This document shows positions 1 to 11,669 of a DNA stretch of 64,000 bases, piece after piece; positions within the stretch are counted from its first letter, which is position 1, and every line of letters starts with the position of its first letter. Source of the DNA: Holothuria scabra (Eukaryota > Echinodermata > Holothuroidea > Aspidochirotida > Holothuriidae). A program made the position numbers and the translations under genes. The notes under the pieces are model-generated. The model searched no databases. It was not told the DNA's origin and saw only the letters and a program-made list of their open reading frames with translations. The stretch spans positions 42,316,846-42,380,845 of the forward strand of contig CM074193.1 of assembly GCA_037179385.1 (NCBI GenBank), read 5' to 3'.

Positions 1-1689
1 TGATGAAACAGTTCCGACAAAACAAAGTGGCATATGTTGGAAAATGCAACCTTTCAAATTTATTTTGGAATCCCTGAAAGGTATAAATTGTTTTCAAACT
101 GTATTTACACCTTTTTTCAACCAGAGAGGAAGCCTTCAATGCAGAAAAATACCTTTGAATGTGGAACTACTTCTTTATTTGCACATTATTACCTTACTGT
201 ACAGGAGTTGTTCGGGCAAATCACCTTATAAAGAAATAGCTTAACTTTGTTGAAAATCCCCCTATGGAACAACTAAACATAACTGCGCAGCTGTTCCACT
301 GTACAAACGAACAGCGTGCGATTGCAATATGAATCCAAACGGAACATGATATAATATTCATCCGCACCGACCGCTTAGGAAGGCACGAAACCACGTGAAT
401 GAACGAGCAGTTCCTACAATCGAAGCTGTGGCTTCGATTAATGAGAAAAATCGTCGTGTTAACTTTAGAAGTCTAATTCTTGGATCGTACCTCCCCACAT
501 ATTAAAACAAATACAATATTGGATAAACTTAAAAGGTACCTACAAACGTTTAACGTAAAGCGCGCATGGAGGTACCTCCGAAAGGGTGACTAAGACATCA
601 GGTGGCCGGCTGGAGGTTCTTAGGTGAGGCTCTTTCAAGTTAGTGTTGGCGGCTCCGAGGCACGATTTCAGAAGTAAGGCGAAGTATACCGTTACAGTTA
701 GTGCCGGGGTCGACAGCAGGCTACTAGATAGAGACGATGCCGAGTCGGAAATCCTTGCCACGCCGAACACGAAAGTCAAAGGAAAATAAAAGCTGGTTAA
801 ACCTGCACGAGGAAAAAGATCCGGTATAAGGTCCGTGAGAATAAGGCAGGCGACTGGGAGACGAGAGGAGAGGAGCCTGCGCCCGAGGAAAAATACGGAG
901 GAGCCACAGGTTTGGAGAGAGAGACCGACCAAAATCTATTTTACCAGTCTGAATCTGAAAGGCGTCTGCCAGGAGGAACCTCTCGCTAAATTGAAGCAGT
1001 CCCGCTTAAAAGTAGTTGACATCTCTTTAATCCAGAGAAGTATTTAAGCCTCATCCCCCGGCTTACAAAATTAGAAACAAACCACACAGTCAACCACGTA
1101 CTTTTAACGAGCTGCTCAGCTGTTGCTTTACAAAAGGACAGCTTGCCAATAAAACAGTAGTAGAGAGCAGGTGCATCCTTACGTAACACCATCCAAAATT
1201 AACAAATCGTTAAATGACTTTTGACTAAGTCTCAGTGAAAAAATCGTGCTATAGGTAAACCCCCGGGATTTTCTTTCTTCAAAATGTCGAAGAATAAAAT
1301 CGTAAAACAAGGGTTCCTTAATTTTTCACGTAAACTACTAAGTTTGTGCTGTATCTACCGTTTTTATTACTAGTCTGTTATTGGAAGCGAGGTTTTTGTT
1401 TTTCACCTTACGGTTAATCCCATGTAATTGAATATGAGGTAGTTCCACAGTGTTTCGCTTTTCGTCATATTAGTTAATCAAAAACGTAATTCCTTTTAAA
1501 ATCGAATAATCACCTTCATAATTTCTTTCCTTTGCCAGAGTGATCAAAAGGGTTTTGAAAATAGCGTCTTAAACGAGGTTAGTCCTTTTTGTCACAACTT
1601 AAATTTTGTAACTAAGCTGATTACATCGATACATAATTAAATGTTCCTACATTAGGGGAAGTGCTCCGGACAAGACCCTTTCAATTGAT
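1..1689. other. Unassigned AT-rich DNA with a GC-richer patch
   Basis: I recognise no gene or named repeat here. The part from about 540 to 1050 is clearly more GC-rich than its surroundings and carries overlapping open frames on both strands (130 aa minus, 70 aa plus). Neither frame shows a familiar domain, signal peptide or splice context, so I do not call them genes. The patch could be a retroelement 5' region or a decayed exon. Confidence 0.4.
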
Positions 1690-2549
1690 TTTTTGTTCTG
1701 GTTGGTATAATTGAACAATTTGACGTTGCCAGTGAGATAAAATTTCTCGGTGTTTATTTTGACCCACTCCTTACATGGGAGCAGCATATTTCCCACCTGT
1801 GTTCTGTGGTAGCAAACATTACAGGTCGACTCAAATATATTCTTCCTTGTACTGTTGTACTTTCTGGTCTAAAGCTATTCCTTCTCAAATTCAATGGTTT
1901 GTTACTCTTCAGAAAAGAGCTATTCGTCACATTACTTTTTCAAAGCCTCGTGATCACACAAGTAATTTGTTCAAAACAACCCCCTTCCCCCGTTACACGA
2001 CGTTATCAATTGACACATGAATTTGACAAGTGAACTTTTAATACTGTCACATTTGCATACAAAGTTACTCATAACCTGTTGTCTAAACTATTTTCCGATC
2101 TTTATACTCATAATTTTCTTCTGCATGACCCCACAATACACGCCAGCCTGGTAATAAACATATTCCCACAACATCCTCATCGTACAACAAAAACTCTTTA
2201 AAGTATCTTGCAGTCAAACTCTGGAATACCATTCCTAATTATTTGGAAAGCACACCAACCCTTAATTCTTTCGGAAGTTTTAATACTAGGTATGTTAAGA
2301 ATGATTTTTGATGCTGTATCCCCCTTTGTTGTTCCCCTCGGGTAGGGTGTGGGTGTCCGTTTATGCTGTTGTGGGAAGGGATTATCTTCTAATGGGAGGG
2401 TTTATGTAGTTTTTGTTTGTTGTTGGATCGTTAAGTTTCTTTTTCTTTTGGCCTTTTGCTTTTAGTTGCAATTCCTTCCACTCTTAAGTTAAGTTAAAGT
2501 ATGATATTGTACATATTTGAGTGATGAAACAAATAAATGAAATGAAATG
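1690..2549 (+). pseudogene. 3' end of a CR1/Jockey-like LINE (ORF2 C-terminus and 3' tail)
   Basis: Conceptual translation in shifting frames gives the post-RT region typical of APE-type non-LTR retrotransposons. Near 1737 there is KFLGVYFDPLLTWEQHI. Near 1887 there is IQWFVTLQKRAIRHITF. Near 2215 there is AVKLWNTIPNYL, ending with the stop near 2310. At least two frame changes and internal stops separate these blocks, so the copy is dead. A roughly 240-bp 3' UTR follows and ends in an AAATAAATGAAATGAAATG tail, the short tandem 3' end that CR1-like LINEs use instead of a plain poly(A). The RT core and endonuclease are absent, which is the usual 5' truncation after incomplete reverse transcription. 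It may be the same family as the 5' half at 36.1 kb, but the two pieces do not overlap, so that is only a guess. Confidence 0.75.
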
Positions 2550-3086
2550 TTATCCATAAATTCGAGGATATTCACTAGAGTGGATTTTTTCATATGGTTG
2601 TGAATCAATCTGGTGCCCTAAGTACTCTACATAAAATTAAACTGTCAACATAGAAGTGCAAGTTATTGCAATGTTTTACATGGGTAACTTGTAAACGATT
2701 CTGCATCATATCGTTTGCTATTTTTTTTTAAGAATCAGATATCTGGTGTATGCTTAGCAATTTGACAGTTCGCAATGCCATAGTGTTATCAAATAATACG
2801 TTAAAGGTTCCATAAGCTACTACCTTTGATTATTGGGTCCTATGGATCAGTTCAACAACAAGGAATTCCAACCGTAATTAACAAAATTAAATATAGATAA
2901 CGATGTATTACATTTGCAAATATAACAAATTTTCAATAAAAAAACATTATTGACCTAAATTTTGATTGGGAAATTCGCACTGAATCTGGGTATTTCTCTT
3001 TTTTATATCGACTAGAGATGATTCTTTTTTTTTCTTTCTTTTTTTCTTTCTTTCTTCCTTTCTTTCTTTCCTTTATTACATTTTAG
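2550..3086. other. Unassigned intron with a pyrimidine microsatellite
   Basis: This AT-rich DNA has no recognisable gene. A (TTTC)n/(CTTT)n microsatellite runs from about 3024 to 3074. It merges into the polypyrimidine tract and AG acceptor (3085-3086) of the kinase exon that follows. Confidence 0.5.
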
Positions 3087-3147
3087 GTAGAGACACTGAA
3101 AAGTTTGAAGCATGAAAACATAGTTCCATACTTAGAGGCATTCGTTG
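3087..3147 (+). CDS. NEK-like kinase, exon A (alphaC helix to beta4)
   Basis: This 61-nt exon encodes VETLKSLKHENIVPYLEAFV plus one nucleotide of a split codon. It starts just after the position of the alphaC Glu and holds the L-KHENIV-Y-E-F signature of Ser/Thr kinases, closest by eye to the NEK1/NEK3 pattern (E-V--L--MKHPNIV-Y-ESF). The boundaries are a TTTTAG acceptor at 3081-3086 and a GTAGGT donor at 3148. The split codon (G plus AA) completes exactly in the exon at 14828, giving an uninterrupted protein. The ATP-binding Gly loop and the catalytic Lys should lie in earlier exons, and I find none in the first 3 kb. The intron downstream is 11.7 kb. Confidence 0.8.
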
Positions 3148-4463
3148 GTAGGTACATACATAGGTCTTGGTCTGTTAAAAAGTTAACCTTAGTGCGATTA
3201 ATCTAAGTGTAATATAAAATTGCCTACTGCTTTTTTGTAGTATCCTATTTTTTTCTTGGTTTTTACTCCTATTTAAATGCTTATAACTGTTTCTTTTATA
3301 GTAAACTTTATAGCCTCAGATTTACTGTTTTTACAATTTAACTGAATCAGGTGATGGAGTGATCCAGTATTAACGTCATGGGTATACAAAAGAAATGTGT
3401 CTTAGCAAACGGTCATGTATTGATGGGATTTTACGACACACCAACACGAATCCAAAGGTCCATGGGCAGCCATATGATCAAGACATTTTTCCTCGCTTAC
3501 CAATTTGTATGTGATTTTTTCCATTTTTATCTAAATCTAAAAACTGAACAAAATGTTATATTCAACAGCTATTACGATAGTGTCACATAAAAAGTCGGTC
3601 AATTAGATCGGCCAATAAGTGTTTCAATAAAAGGACGAGTCATTATGACTTGACTCATTAAAGTATACCAGTGTGGGTTTACGCTGACTAATGGATATGT
3701 CAAGAATGATTACCCTTCCCCCATTACATATTTAATAATTTTGCATAACGAAAGAACACTTTGTGTCACTTGATTGCAAAGTGCATACCTCTTTTGAGTG
3801 TGAAAGGAAGTAAATACCTGCCGCCTTTTTCTGCTCTGTCAGGCCACACACACGTTGTCGGGACTAAGCTTTGAGAGAAGACAAGATGGGCTCAGGGAGC
3901 TGTTATTTAACAGCTCCCTGATGGGCTTTAAAGAAGATTAAACGTGAATGCAATACACAAGGAAACTTTGTCTGCAAATTTACAATGTAATAAAGAGCAA
4001 TTTTGAATTTAAGTCGCTCATCGACAAGTACACTTGGATGGAAGAATTGTTCTACAATACTGTATACTGCCAATTTCGATCAAGAAAAGTTTAAACGTAC
4101 CAGGCTAACTTCTCAAGTTACGATATAGCCAATTCTGGGCGAAATTACTAGCCAAAAGGCCCAAGAATCACCGTGACACCCTTTCTGAATGGTGAGCAAT
4201 CGAATGGTCACATATTTGTCCCGAAATCATCCTCGATCTGTCCAACAATTTCCAAACCTTCCGTTTTAGTCTCAAAAATACTTTCCCACATAGGTTCGTT
4301 GATAAATTATTCCAATTTCCTTAAGATGGTCAATCCCGATTTGTTAATGCTACAAATGTTTGAAGTACACCAGCAGTCAATCAGCCATCTTGAAACAAAT
4401 GCATGCTATAGACAGCACGCTTCACTTATATATAAGATTCAACAAAATTCTGTGAGCTGGCAC
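3148..4463. other. Unassigned intronic DNA
   Basis: I see no coding region or named repeat apart from the palindrome at 3886-3927, which has its own entry. Short open frames at 3378-3590 and 4173-4475 have no recognisable domain. Confidence 0.4.
3886..3927. repeat. Perfect 28-bp palindrome between 7-bp direct repeats
   Basis: CAGGGAGCTGTTA (3893-3905) and its exact reverse complement (3908-3920) are separated by only TT. The direct repeat ATGGGCT sits immediately on each side (3886-3892 and 3921-3927). Inverted ends starting CAGGG inside a short direct repeat look like a transposon that has lost everything but its terminal inverted repeats. As RNA it would form a very stable 13-bp hairpin. 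Confidence 0.6.
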
Positions 4464-4474
4464 ATATGCATGTA

Positions 4475-4753
4475 GTACGTTAGTTAGTAGGTTAGTTAAA
4501 TCGTCCGTCCGTCAGTCGTTCAGTCAGTTAGAAGGAGTTTTACGGCCCAGCTTCCAATCTATTGGTTCCAACCTATTGATTCAAGTCGAGTCGGCCACGA
4601 CCTTCTTTCCAGTTGTGGCTCACTGGCTTGTTTTCCCAGCACAGCGGCAGTAGATTCCGTTTTGAGTCGTCAGTATGACTCGACCTGGGAATCGAACCTG
4701 GGCCTTCCTCGTGAGAGGCGGATGCTCTACCGCAAGACCAAACACGCGGTCAA
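4475..4753 (-). repeat. tRNA-derived SINE, copy 1
   Basis: Read on the minus strand from 4750, the head resembles a tRNA. It has a D-arm GCGGTAGAGC and a B-box GGTTCGATTCC (rc of 4688-4698). An unrelated body follows, ending in a (ACTG)n-like tail toward 4500. It is flanked by imperfect direct repeats ATATGCATGTA (about 4464) and ATATGTATGTA (about 4754), consistent with target-primed retrotransposition. The same body occurs at 20.4, 51.9 and 59.7 kb. It should not be annotated as a tRNA gene, because the 5' acceptor strand and a matching 3' strand are missing. Confidence 0.8.
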
Positions 4754-5971
4754 ATATGTATGTAAGTGATGCTAAAGTATGTGTATGTAATGCATAGATA
4801 TTATGCAAAACAAAGACAGTGTCTTCTGTACAGCATATTTGATGAAGATGGAAGGATAACGAGAAAGGTACCACTATATTGTGGAAATATTAGTTATTTT
4901 CTGTCTCTTTTAAATGACATTTTCTCAACACATCGTTACCATGAAGAATGGAAATTTGCGTTAGGAAACTTCTCAAGTAAGCTTCTCATTGCTTTGGTTT
5001 TATCGAAAAGCTTATGACGAAGACTCTAGCCAAAGTTTACTTCCTGACAATCGCTATCTATGTCCAGTTGTCTGTTTCCGCTCTGCGGAGGCTAGCTCCG
5101 GTAGGGTGTCCCGAAACGATTGAACCGCGAGTGCCAAGTGTGTAAAGATTGCGTAATATTGGTCAAAAATGTGAGGTCTGCTCCCCAACCTGTAAAAACA
5201 TAGTGCGATGGAACAAAGAACAAGAAAAGAAGGAAAATAACCATCAGACAACTGGAGGTTTCGTAAACGCTTGAAGAAACAATAACCGAAAGGACCAAAT
5301 TGGCCTAGGAGCAGCTTTGTGAACTGTAAAGCCATATAACGGGGGTCCATGAGGTATACAATCCATTTGTGTATAGAAATACCTGTAAGCAATCATAAAA
5401 ACCGATAAACTCTCACCAGAACATGAACATCAAGAAGTAGAATAGCTTCAGATTATGAAAAGCATAGTGAGAAAACAAAACGAGAGCAAACCCCTGTGTT
5501 CATACAACAGTAAAACTCCTTCTAAAACTCGTACTAAAATTTGAACGTTTTCCGAATCCATCTCTCCGCTTTCCTTCGCTAAAACTAGCCTTTTCCCCCT
5601 TTTCGTTAAGCTTTTTCCTTTTTGAGACCATTTCTTTCCCTCTGCGAAGTCAGATCAACTACAATGCAAAAGTTTTGGTCTTTAAGTTTTGCTCTTGTGT
5701 TTATCATGATGAAAGTTTGCGTTCTATAGGTCAATGAACACACTGAAATTTGAGGTGGCTTACCAGAGAACCTTCGCCCGTCTCGGTGGTATCTCTCTAC
5801 AGACAGGTCAAGAGCATTGTCGAATAGCAAAAGTACCATTTCTTTCACCAAACCTTTACAATGTTACTCACCAAACATGTGAATGCATGTATTTCTTAAA
5901 TTTTTCCTTCGAGAGAAACGGGCTAGTATGTATATTTCTTCGGCTCCGGTCCCCTGAGCGTTTTCAAGTTC
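4754..5971. other. Unassigned intronic DNA
   Basis: No domain-bearing frame or repeat boundary was recognised. The open frames on both strands (up to 112 aa) look random in composition. Confidence 0.4.
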
Positions 5972-5979
5972 TTTAATTA

Positions 5980-8397
5980 TAGGGGTGGCTCCAGGATTTG
6001 CCCGACAGGGGGGCCAGGCTTCCCGACAGGGGGCCAGCATTTCCTGGCCCCGACAAAGGTGGTGAGTTAGTCCCGGTGGTGCGTGACTCGGTAGAATTTG
6101 AGGCGTGCGCAGAGCGCCGAAATTTTGGACTCTCTCTAATTAACAAATACTTAAAAACCTGGAGTTTATTTTGAAAAAAAGTAAAATGTTTCAAACAATA
6201 TCGACTTTTGGAAGGACCATAAAAAGTTGGGGTGCTTATTGAAGAATCTATCCTTCATATGGGCAAAATCAAAAACGTTTTGTACGCGACAGCTGAAATT
6301 CTGCTGAGGTTATGCATGTAACCGTTCTAAGTTTTCGTACTAAGGTCTCAAGACGAGACTAGAACTTTGCCCGAAAAGTTTTCCCCCTTTTTAACGAAGA
6401 TTTGAAGATTAAGAGCTTATTATATTGCAGAAATTTTGGGATTTAATATAAGAAAATTTTTTTTGCAAGGTTTTAAATGAAAATTTGGGTTTTTTATTAA
6501 GTGATATGACTTTCAAGAGCAAAATTAGGTAGAATGTCGGGGTGATTTAAAAAGTTGGTTTTGGTTATTTGCTGTACTGCGTATCCAATCGGTATTGGAA
6601 AATTGTGCCACTTTGAACAATCTGAAGCTTACATTGTGGAAAAATTGTAATTTTATTACAGACGTTCTTATAAGTGAAATCAAGTAGGGGGTGATCTGTA
6701 GTTTTGTTGGGGTTACTGAATATCACCAGGCAGATTAAGGCCCTCGGACCATATTCGAAAAATTTTCCCGCGGAAAAGTTTGGCTTCCCATATATTTGAA
6801 GTTCTATATCTTACTTATATTGAAATATATAGGCGTAAGTGGGCGTTTAGGTTTGGGAACGGGCAGCATTTGTCCCGAAAAATGTAATCCCGTCCAAAAG
6901 GGCACACAGATATTTTTGAAAAATTGAGAACCACCAGAGAGCAGGAAAAGACATTTCCCGGAATGGTGCGGTAATTAGAAACAAAGTAGTCATTAATTTG
7001 AGCTCTCTTTCACAATAAAAGTTTCACTTTATAATACTGTCCCAAAACGTAGAATAATATGCCAGCATGAAGTGTTCCGGTAAGTAATCTGTTTGGCCAA
7101 AATATCTAAGCGGAGCGCAACCACCAGTTTGCGCGGAACGTACAGAAAATTGTTAAAAAAATCTAGCCCCTCAGACTGTCAGACAGCCGGAAATGGCATT
7201 TCCTAGACACGTTATTTTGAGCTCTCCTTTGAAATGAACGTTTAGATTCAACAGAAAAAAGGCCCAACTTGCTATAAGGGGATCAGAAAATTCCCAGATA
7301 AAAGGTACTGCTACAAATAGATGTAATGGTCTAGCTTGTCCCTTTTCATGGGGGGGGGGGGGGGGGTGACTGTGCAACGGAATTGAAATCATACTAATGT
7401 GTTTGACTCTACTAGGCATCTTCGTTGTATTCAATTGCAAGATCCAAGATGAAATTTTCTACGTGACTGCCCTAACCCCAGACTATAAATGATTTTACTT
7501 CCGACGTATTTGAAAATATTTCACGTTACAAGGTGGTTTTAAATAAATTTCCAGTCAGACATATGGGGAGACATTCTCACGCTACTGTTTATCATTATGT
7601 GTAGCTCGAAACGTCCTGGCCGTCTCATTACCGTTGCTAGAATTCGGCTGTCGGGGCAGGCCAGATGGCAGATCATTGGGCACTGCATGCACCTGAACAA
7701 CCTCTCGTCTGTTTTTTGTCAGGAAAATTCGGAATTGTGAGTTTCCCTGAAGAATATGATCTTCTAGTGAGCAAAATCAAGAAGACCGTCCGGATTACTG
7801 AAGTTCATAAGACCCGCATCTTTTATCAGTTTAAGGTGGGCATGCAGATGAAGGTTCCCCGACGAAATTGGGTTTTCTCAACAAGAGGGGGAAGGGCAGC
7901 CTCCCCCGACGGGAGCATGACCTTGAGGATTGACGATAGGATGAAGGATAACAGAGCTTGTAAGAAGTGATTAAAACAGATTCAGATAGGCTTTAAAATA
8001 CCGTTACAAAAGAATGAAATAGTTCAAAAAGTAAAAAAGTTCATGATAATCCTTCCAGTAACTTCAGTCCTTTACCTTCACTTTAGGCCTCCCCGAAGGA
8101 TATTGCCGTCAGTTCTACGACGGGGAGGAGGTAGAGCAAGGTACATGAAATAAGGTGTAACCGAGCAAAGAAGAAGTGATTGAAAATCGATTCTGATATG
8201 TATTTAAATAGCATTTCAAAACAAAAAAAGTTAACCCGTCCCGTAATTTCAGTCCTTGTGGGCTTCTTTTCTTTTTCTTTTTTTATGATTTTTAACTTTT
8301 TAGGCCTCCCCGACGAAATCGCCGACCTTCCCCCCCCCCGGGGGGGGCAGTGGTCCCCGACGGGGGGGCCATGCCACCCCCGCTTGCGCCATCCCTG
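5980..8397. mobile_element. hAT-like non-autonomous transposon, family 1, copy 1
   Basis: The left end reads (T)AGGGGTGGCTCCAGG and the right end, read inward, CAGGGATGGCGCAAG. These are imperfect terminal inverted repeats of the CAGGGGTGGCGCCAG type. The 8-bp sequence TTTAATTA lies directly outside both ends (5972-5979 and 8398-8405), the target duplication length of the hAT superfamily. The interior (2.4 kb) has no transposase frame. The 101-aa frame at 7665-7970 is repeat sequence. G- and C-runs lie near the right end (8328-8347) and mid-element (7351-7366). A second copy in opposite orientation is at 53442-55592. The block from 6050 to 6310 matches 55260-55540 in reverse at high identity by eye. 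Confidence 0.8.
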
Positions 8398-8405
8398 TTT
8401 AATTA

Positions 8406-8936
8406 TCTGCACAAGCTGCTTGCATTCCTTTTTTGCTTCTATTCAATTGAACTTTATAGGCCATTAATTCTTCTGATTTGTAAATCAACTGCTTTTTCCA
8501 TATAACCCAATTCGTTATTGATATATATTGAGTTCTTTCAATAAACGTTCCGAAGTATTTTGGAATGATTCGATAGCTGACCTCCAACTTTCACTTCCTT
8601 CTAGCTCAATGCCCCTTTCGAAGAACTGGGCACTGGCGGTATTTACGTGAAAGAGGAGGCTGGGTGTGGCTTTGGTCCTCCTTCTTGCTTAATGCCCCTT
8701 TCGAAGAACTGGGCACTGGCAGTATCTATGTAATAGAGGAGACTAGGTGTGGCCTTGGTCGTCCGACTGGAGCGTAGTGAAATAGAAGATTAGGAGAGGG
8801 AGGGGTCCCCCCCACTTTTCCAGACCCTATGGTGGGCATACAACAAAAATCTCACACTCACATTGAAAAGAACACAAAATATCTCACCCCAATTCAGCTA
8901 CGTCGTTAGCCATGTCTCAAAGCCAGCCGATCTTGT

Positions 8937-8937
<1 letters not shown>
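8406..8937. repeat. Unassigned DNA containing a two-copy 82-bp tandem duplication
   Basis: The phrase AATGCCCCTTTCGAAGAACT starts at 8609 and again at 8691. The following sequence (GGGCACTGGCRGTAT, then a GTGTGGCYTTGGTC block) is also repeated, so 8597-8762 is two diverged units of 82 bp. Nothing else was recognised between the transposon end and the microsatellite. Confidence 0.6.
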
Positions 8938-9016
<79 letters not shown>

Positions 9017-9044
9017 CTATATATATAAATATAGAGAGAGAGAG
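8938..9044. repeat. (CA)n-(TA)n-(GA)n compound microsatellite
   Basis: A short (AC)n run leads into about 28 TA units, then TA with interruptions, then a GAGAGA run. Open frames of alternating Tyr-Ile across it are artefacts of the repeat. Confidence 0.95.
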
Positions 9045-9959
9045 GGAGAGGAACCGTGGTACATTTCGTAACTTGGACGTCAAATATCTCGCATTATATT
9101 CATTGTAGATTGACTTTTCTCATGCCACTTACTTTATCACATACAGTCAAACTTGCCTAAACTTCTGTCAGTCTCAACACCGATTATTCTATTGTATACT
9201 TCGGCATAACTATATTTAATGAGCAGAAGAGAGGTCTTGGCTTCTTGCAACCGATGTTATCAGTAATGTGAAATGTTTGTTTCCAGCAAGGATGCATCTA
9301 ATATTTGGGAGTACATGGTGTACGCAATTTGTTAATGTGTTATTGTTTAAAATAGAAAATAAAGCTGAAATATATCTCTTTAAAAAGATAGGACACTTAG
9401 AGGAAACACATTGAAAAACGCATTCCTTTAACATAAGTAACATGCCTTAAGAGGCAAGAAATAAGTTCAGTAGATTTATGATTTCAAAGTTCAATGGGTT
9501 ATCGTTCTTTAGGGGGCCACTAGGTGGATGAGGGGAAAGAAGTACCAAATATTTCTCGAATTAATAAAAAAGGACATAAGTAGCAATACCATTAGAAAAC
9601 TTATTAGGGAGAAAGAGAAAGATTCAAGCCAGCCATGACATCCTCTAATCCTATTCTTTTGTGAAGGCAGTCGTTGATACTTTTGAAGAGATACAAATAT
9701 CTTAAGTATAAAAGGTAAATTTTGAAAAGTCAAACATTTTTCAACTAGGCCCCTTGCTAAGAATAAGCCGAACTTTCTTTTAAATATTAACTTAAGCTGC
9801 ACAATTGGTCCTATCACAGCCCTAGTTGAAATGTTGATCTGTGCAGATATATTTGTTTGGCGTAAATTATTCTCCAAAATTATCACGCCTTAAAATGTAC
9901 TTAAATCATTGTCATAACGTCATCAACGTGACCATCCACCTATAGGAAGAGTGACTTTG
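9045..9959. other. Unassigned intronic DNA
   Basis: Minus-strand frames of 75 and 125 aa at 9216-9443 and 9509-9886 show no motif I recognise and no splice context. I treat them as chance. Confidence 0.4.
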
Positions 9960-11207
9960 CACTGTTAGAAATTTCTCTGTAAAATTTACATAATTTTTAT
10001 GGCAAATTTTTTTCCAACCAAATAATGTTTTTTTTACAGCCAGACTGTAATCATGAAAAAACATTAAGTGTTTGTTTTTTCTTTACAGTTTTTGCATGTA
10101 AATTAGTTTACAAATGTCTACTGTAAAATCGAATTACAGAATCGTTCTGTTTTTTTTTTTTTTTTACCTTAATTTTATGTGAATTTACAGCCTACTGTTT
10201 TCATTCTCGGCGTTTTAATATTTATTATAATATCGCTTTTTTCCTTTCATATGTTATTACGTAACATACACTTCACCATTACGTAGATCAGGTATTTGCT
10301 TATCAACGTAATGTGTCGTTACGAAGTTATTTTCAATCAAAACACAATGAGGATACTTTGTTATCACATTGTTGTCCAGTAGACTGCTATCTCTAGGAAC
10401 TTTGTAATTGGAAAGTCACATTTTTGGTACAATATAATAATTGTTTTTAAAATAAATATGACAAAGAATGCAAATACATTGGTTGCAAACATTTCCAGAC
10501 AAGGTAAACAATAAGTTTATCACTTCCTGATTAAAAAAGCCAAAAAAGATATTATTCAAAGCAACAGCAATCCTTTTGTTAGGAAAATGCCTACAAAATA
10601 AGCTCCACCCATTTATGCAAAATGAGATTTACGTCATAAAGTGGTAAATTTACAGACTCTTTCAAGTAAATTTGTGAAACGTTTTTAATTCGATCAAGTG
10701 CATGAGCGCCTGTGGCGATGAGTTGACGTCAGTATACCAATTGTCAGTATAATAAATGTAAGTTAATTTTCAAATAGGGCCATAAATTTGCCAAAAATGT
10801 TTTCTTTTTTAACTGAAACTTCGCAGAACGATGCATGTTATATATTGAAAATTTTCTGGCTATTTCTTATTTGTTTGTTTGTTTGGGCTTATTTTTGTTT
10901 CTTTTTCAGCGTAAAAACAAAATGAATGTTTGTTAAATGACAGTATATTTATGTGAAATCAGAAAAATACAAAATACTGTTAAAATTTCTGTACATTTAC
11001 AGAAAAAGTTTTACAAAGCAGTAAAATTTGGTTAAAAAAGCAGACAGAAATGGTTTTTCAAATAAACAGAAAAGACATGTTAAACAACCTTTTTTTATTG
11101 TAGAAATACAAAGTGTCTGTAAAGATACAGAAAATCTCTATTAAAAGTAAAATACAAAAAGTTTAAGTTAAAAAAAGTCTGTAAATTTACAGAAATTTTT
11201 AACAGTG
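9960..11207. mobile_element. CACTGTTA-end DNA transposon (non-autonomous), copy 1
   Basis: The ends are inverted repeats: CACTGTTAGAAATTTCTCTG at the left and, read inward from 11207, CACTGTTAAAAATTTCTGTA. The motif CTGTAAATTTACAG and close variants recur inside both ends as subterminal palindromes. The flanks are TG on each side, and copy 2 has TA on each side, so the target duplication looks like 2 bp. No long reading frame is present, so it depends on a transposase elsewhere. Compared with copy 2 (39838-41180, inverted), it lacks about 100 bp near 10748. The superfamily cannot be fixed by eye. A 2-bp duplication would suit Tc1/mariner-like or ISL2EU-like elements. Confidence 0.8.
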
Positions 11208-11669
11208 TGGTCAATTCCTTTGGTTCATCCAAACAAGTCTATTTTTTCCAAATTTCGCCTTACTCATAGGTGAGACAAAATTTGTACATGAGTAGAAGTA
11301 AATTGTCAAGCGCACTTAAAAAATTCACTAGAGATTTTGACGGTTAAAGTTTTAAATTCAGTTGGTCCTATGAACCGAACAAGCTGAAAGGACCACTTTA
11401 ATTTTCCACATCCCACCAGATGGATTTAATGTAAGTCATGTAACTATCTACTTTTATAAGCAGTGTCAAGTGCCGTTGAGCTTAACAGATACTTACATGA
11501 TACTAACAAATCTTGCAACGATTTTTATTTGAAACTGAATATTGGGGAAAATTGTGTAATATACCGATATGTCATAGCCATATTGTTTTTGGTTTCGATA
11601 ATAAGAGAAACCTATGCATTCATGATGGCGTGTGTGTATGTACGTGTGTAGGTGGGTGTGTGTGTGTTT
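11208..11669. other. Unassigned intronic DNA
   Basis: AT-rich sequence with a short (TG)n patch at about 11630-11672. No gene was recognised. Confidence 0.4.

Noticed and set aside
540..932. 130-aa minus-strand open frame in GC-richer DNA
   Set aside because: No domain, no splice context, and equally long frames on the other strand. Composition alone explains it.
4660..4752. tRNA gene on the minus strand (B-box GGTTCGATTCC)
   Set aside because: The same head with the same downstream body and tail recurs three more times, so it is a SINE head. The 3' acceptor strand is absent.
7665..7970. 101-aa plus-strand frame starting MADHWALHAPEQ
   Set aside because: Lies inside a hAT-like element. The inverted second copy does not keep the frame, and there is no transposase signature.
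8940..9030. Open frames rich in Tyr-Ile or Ile-Tyr, also at 25.5 and 36.0 kb
   Set aside because: Direct translation of (TA)n microsatellites.
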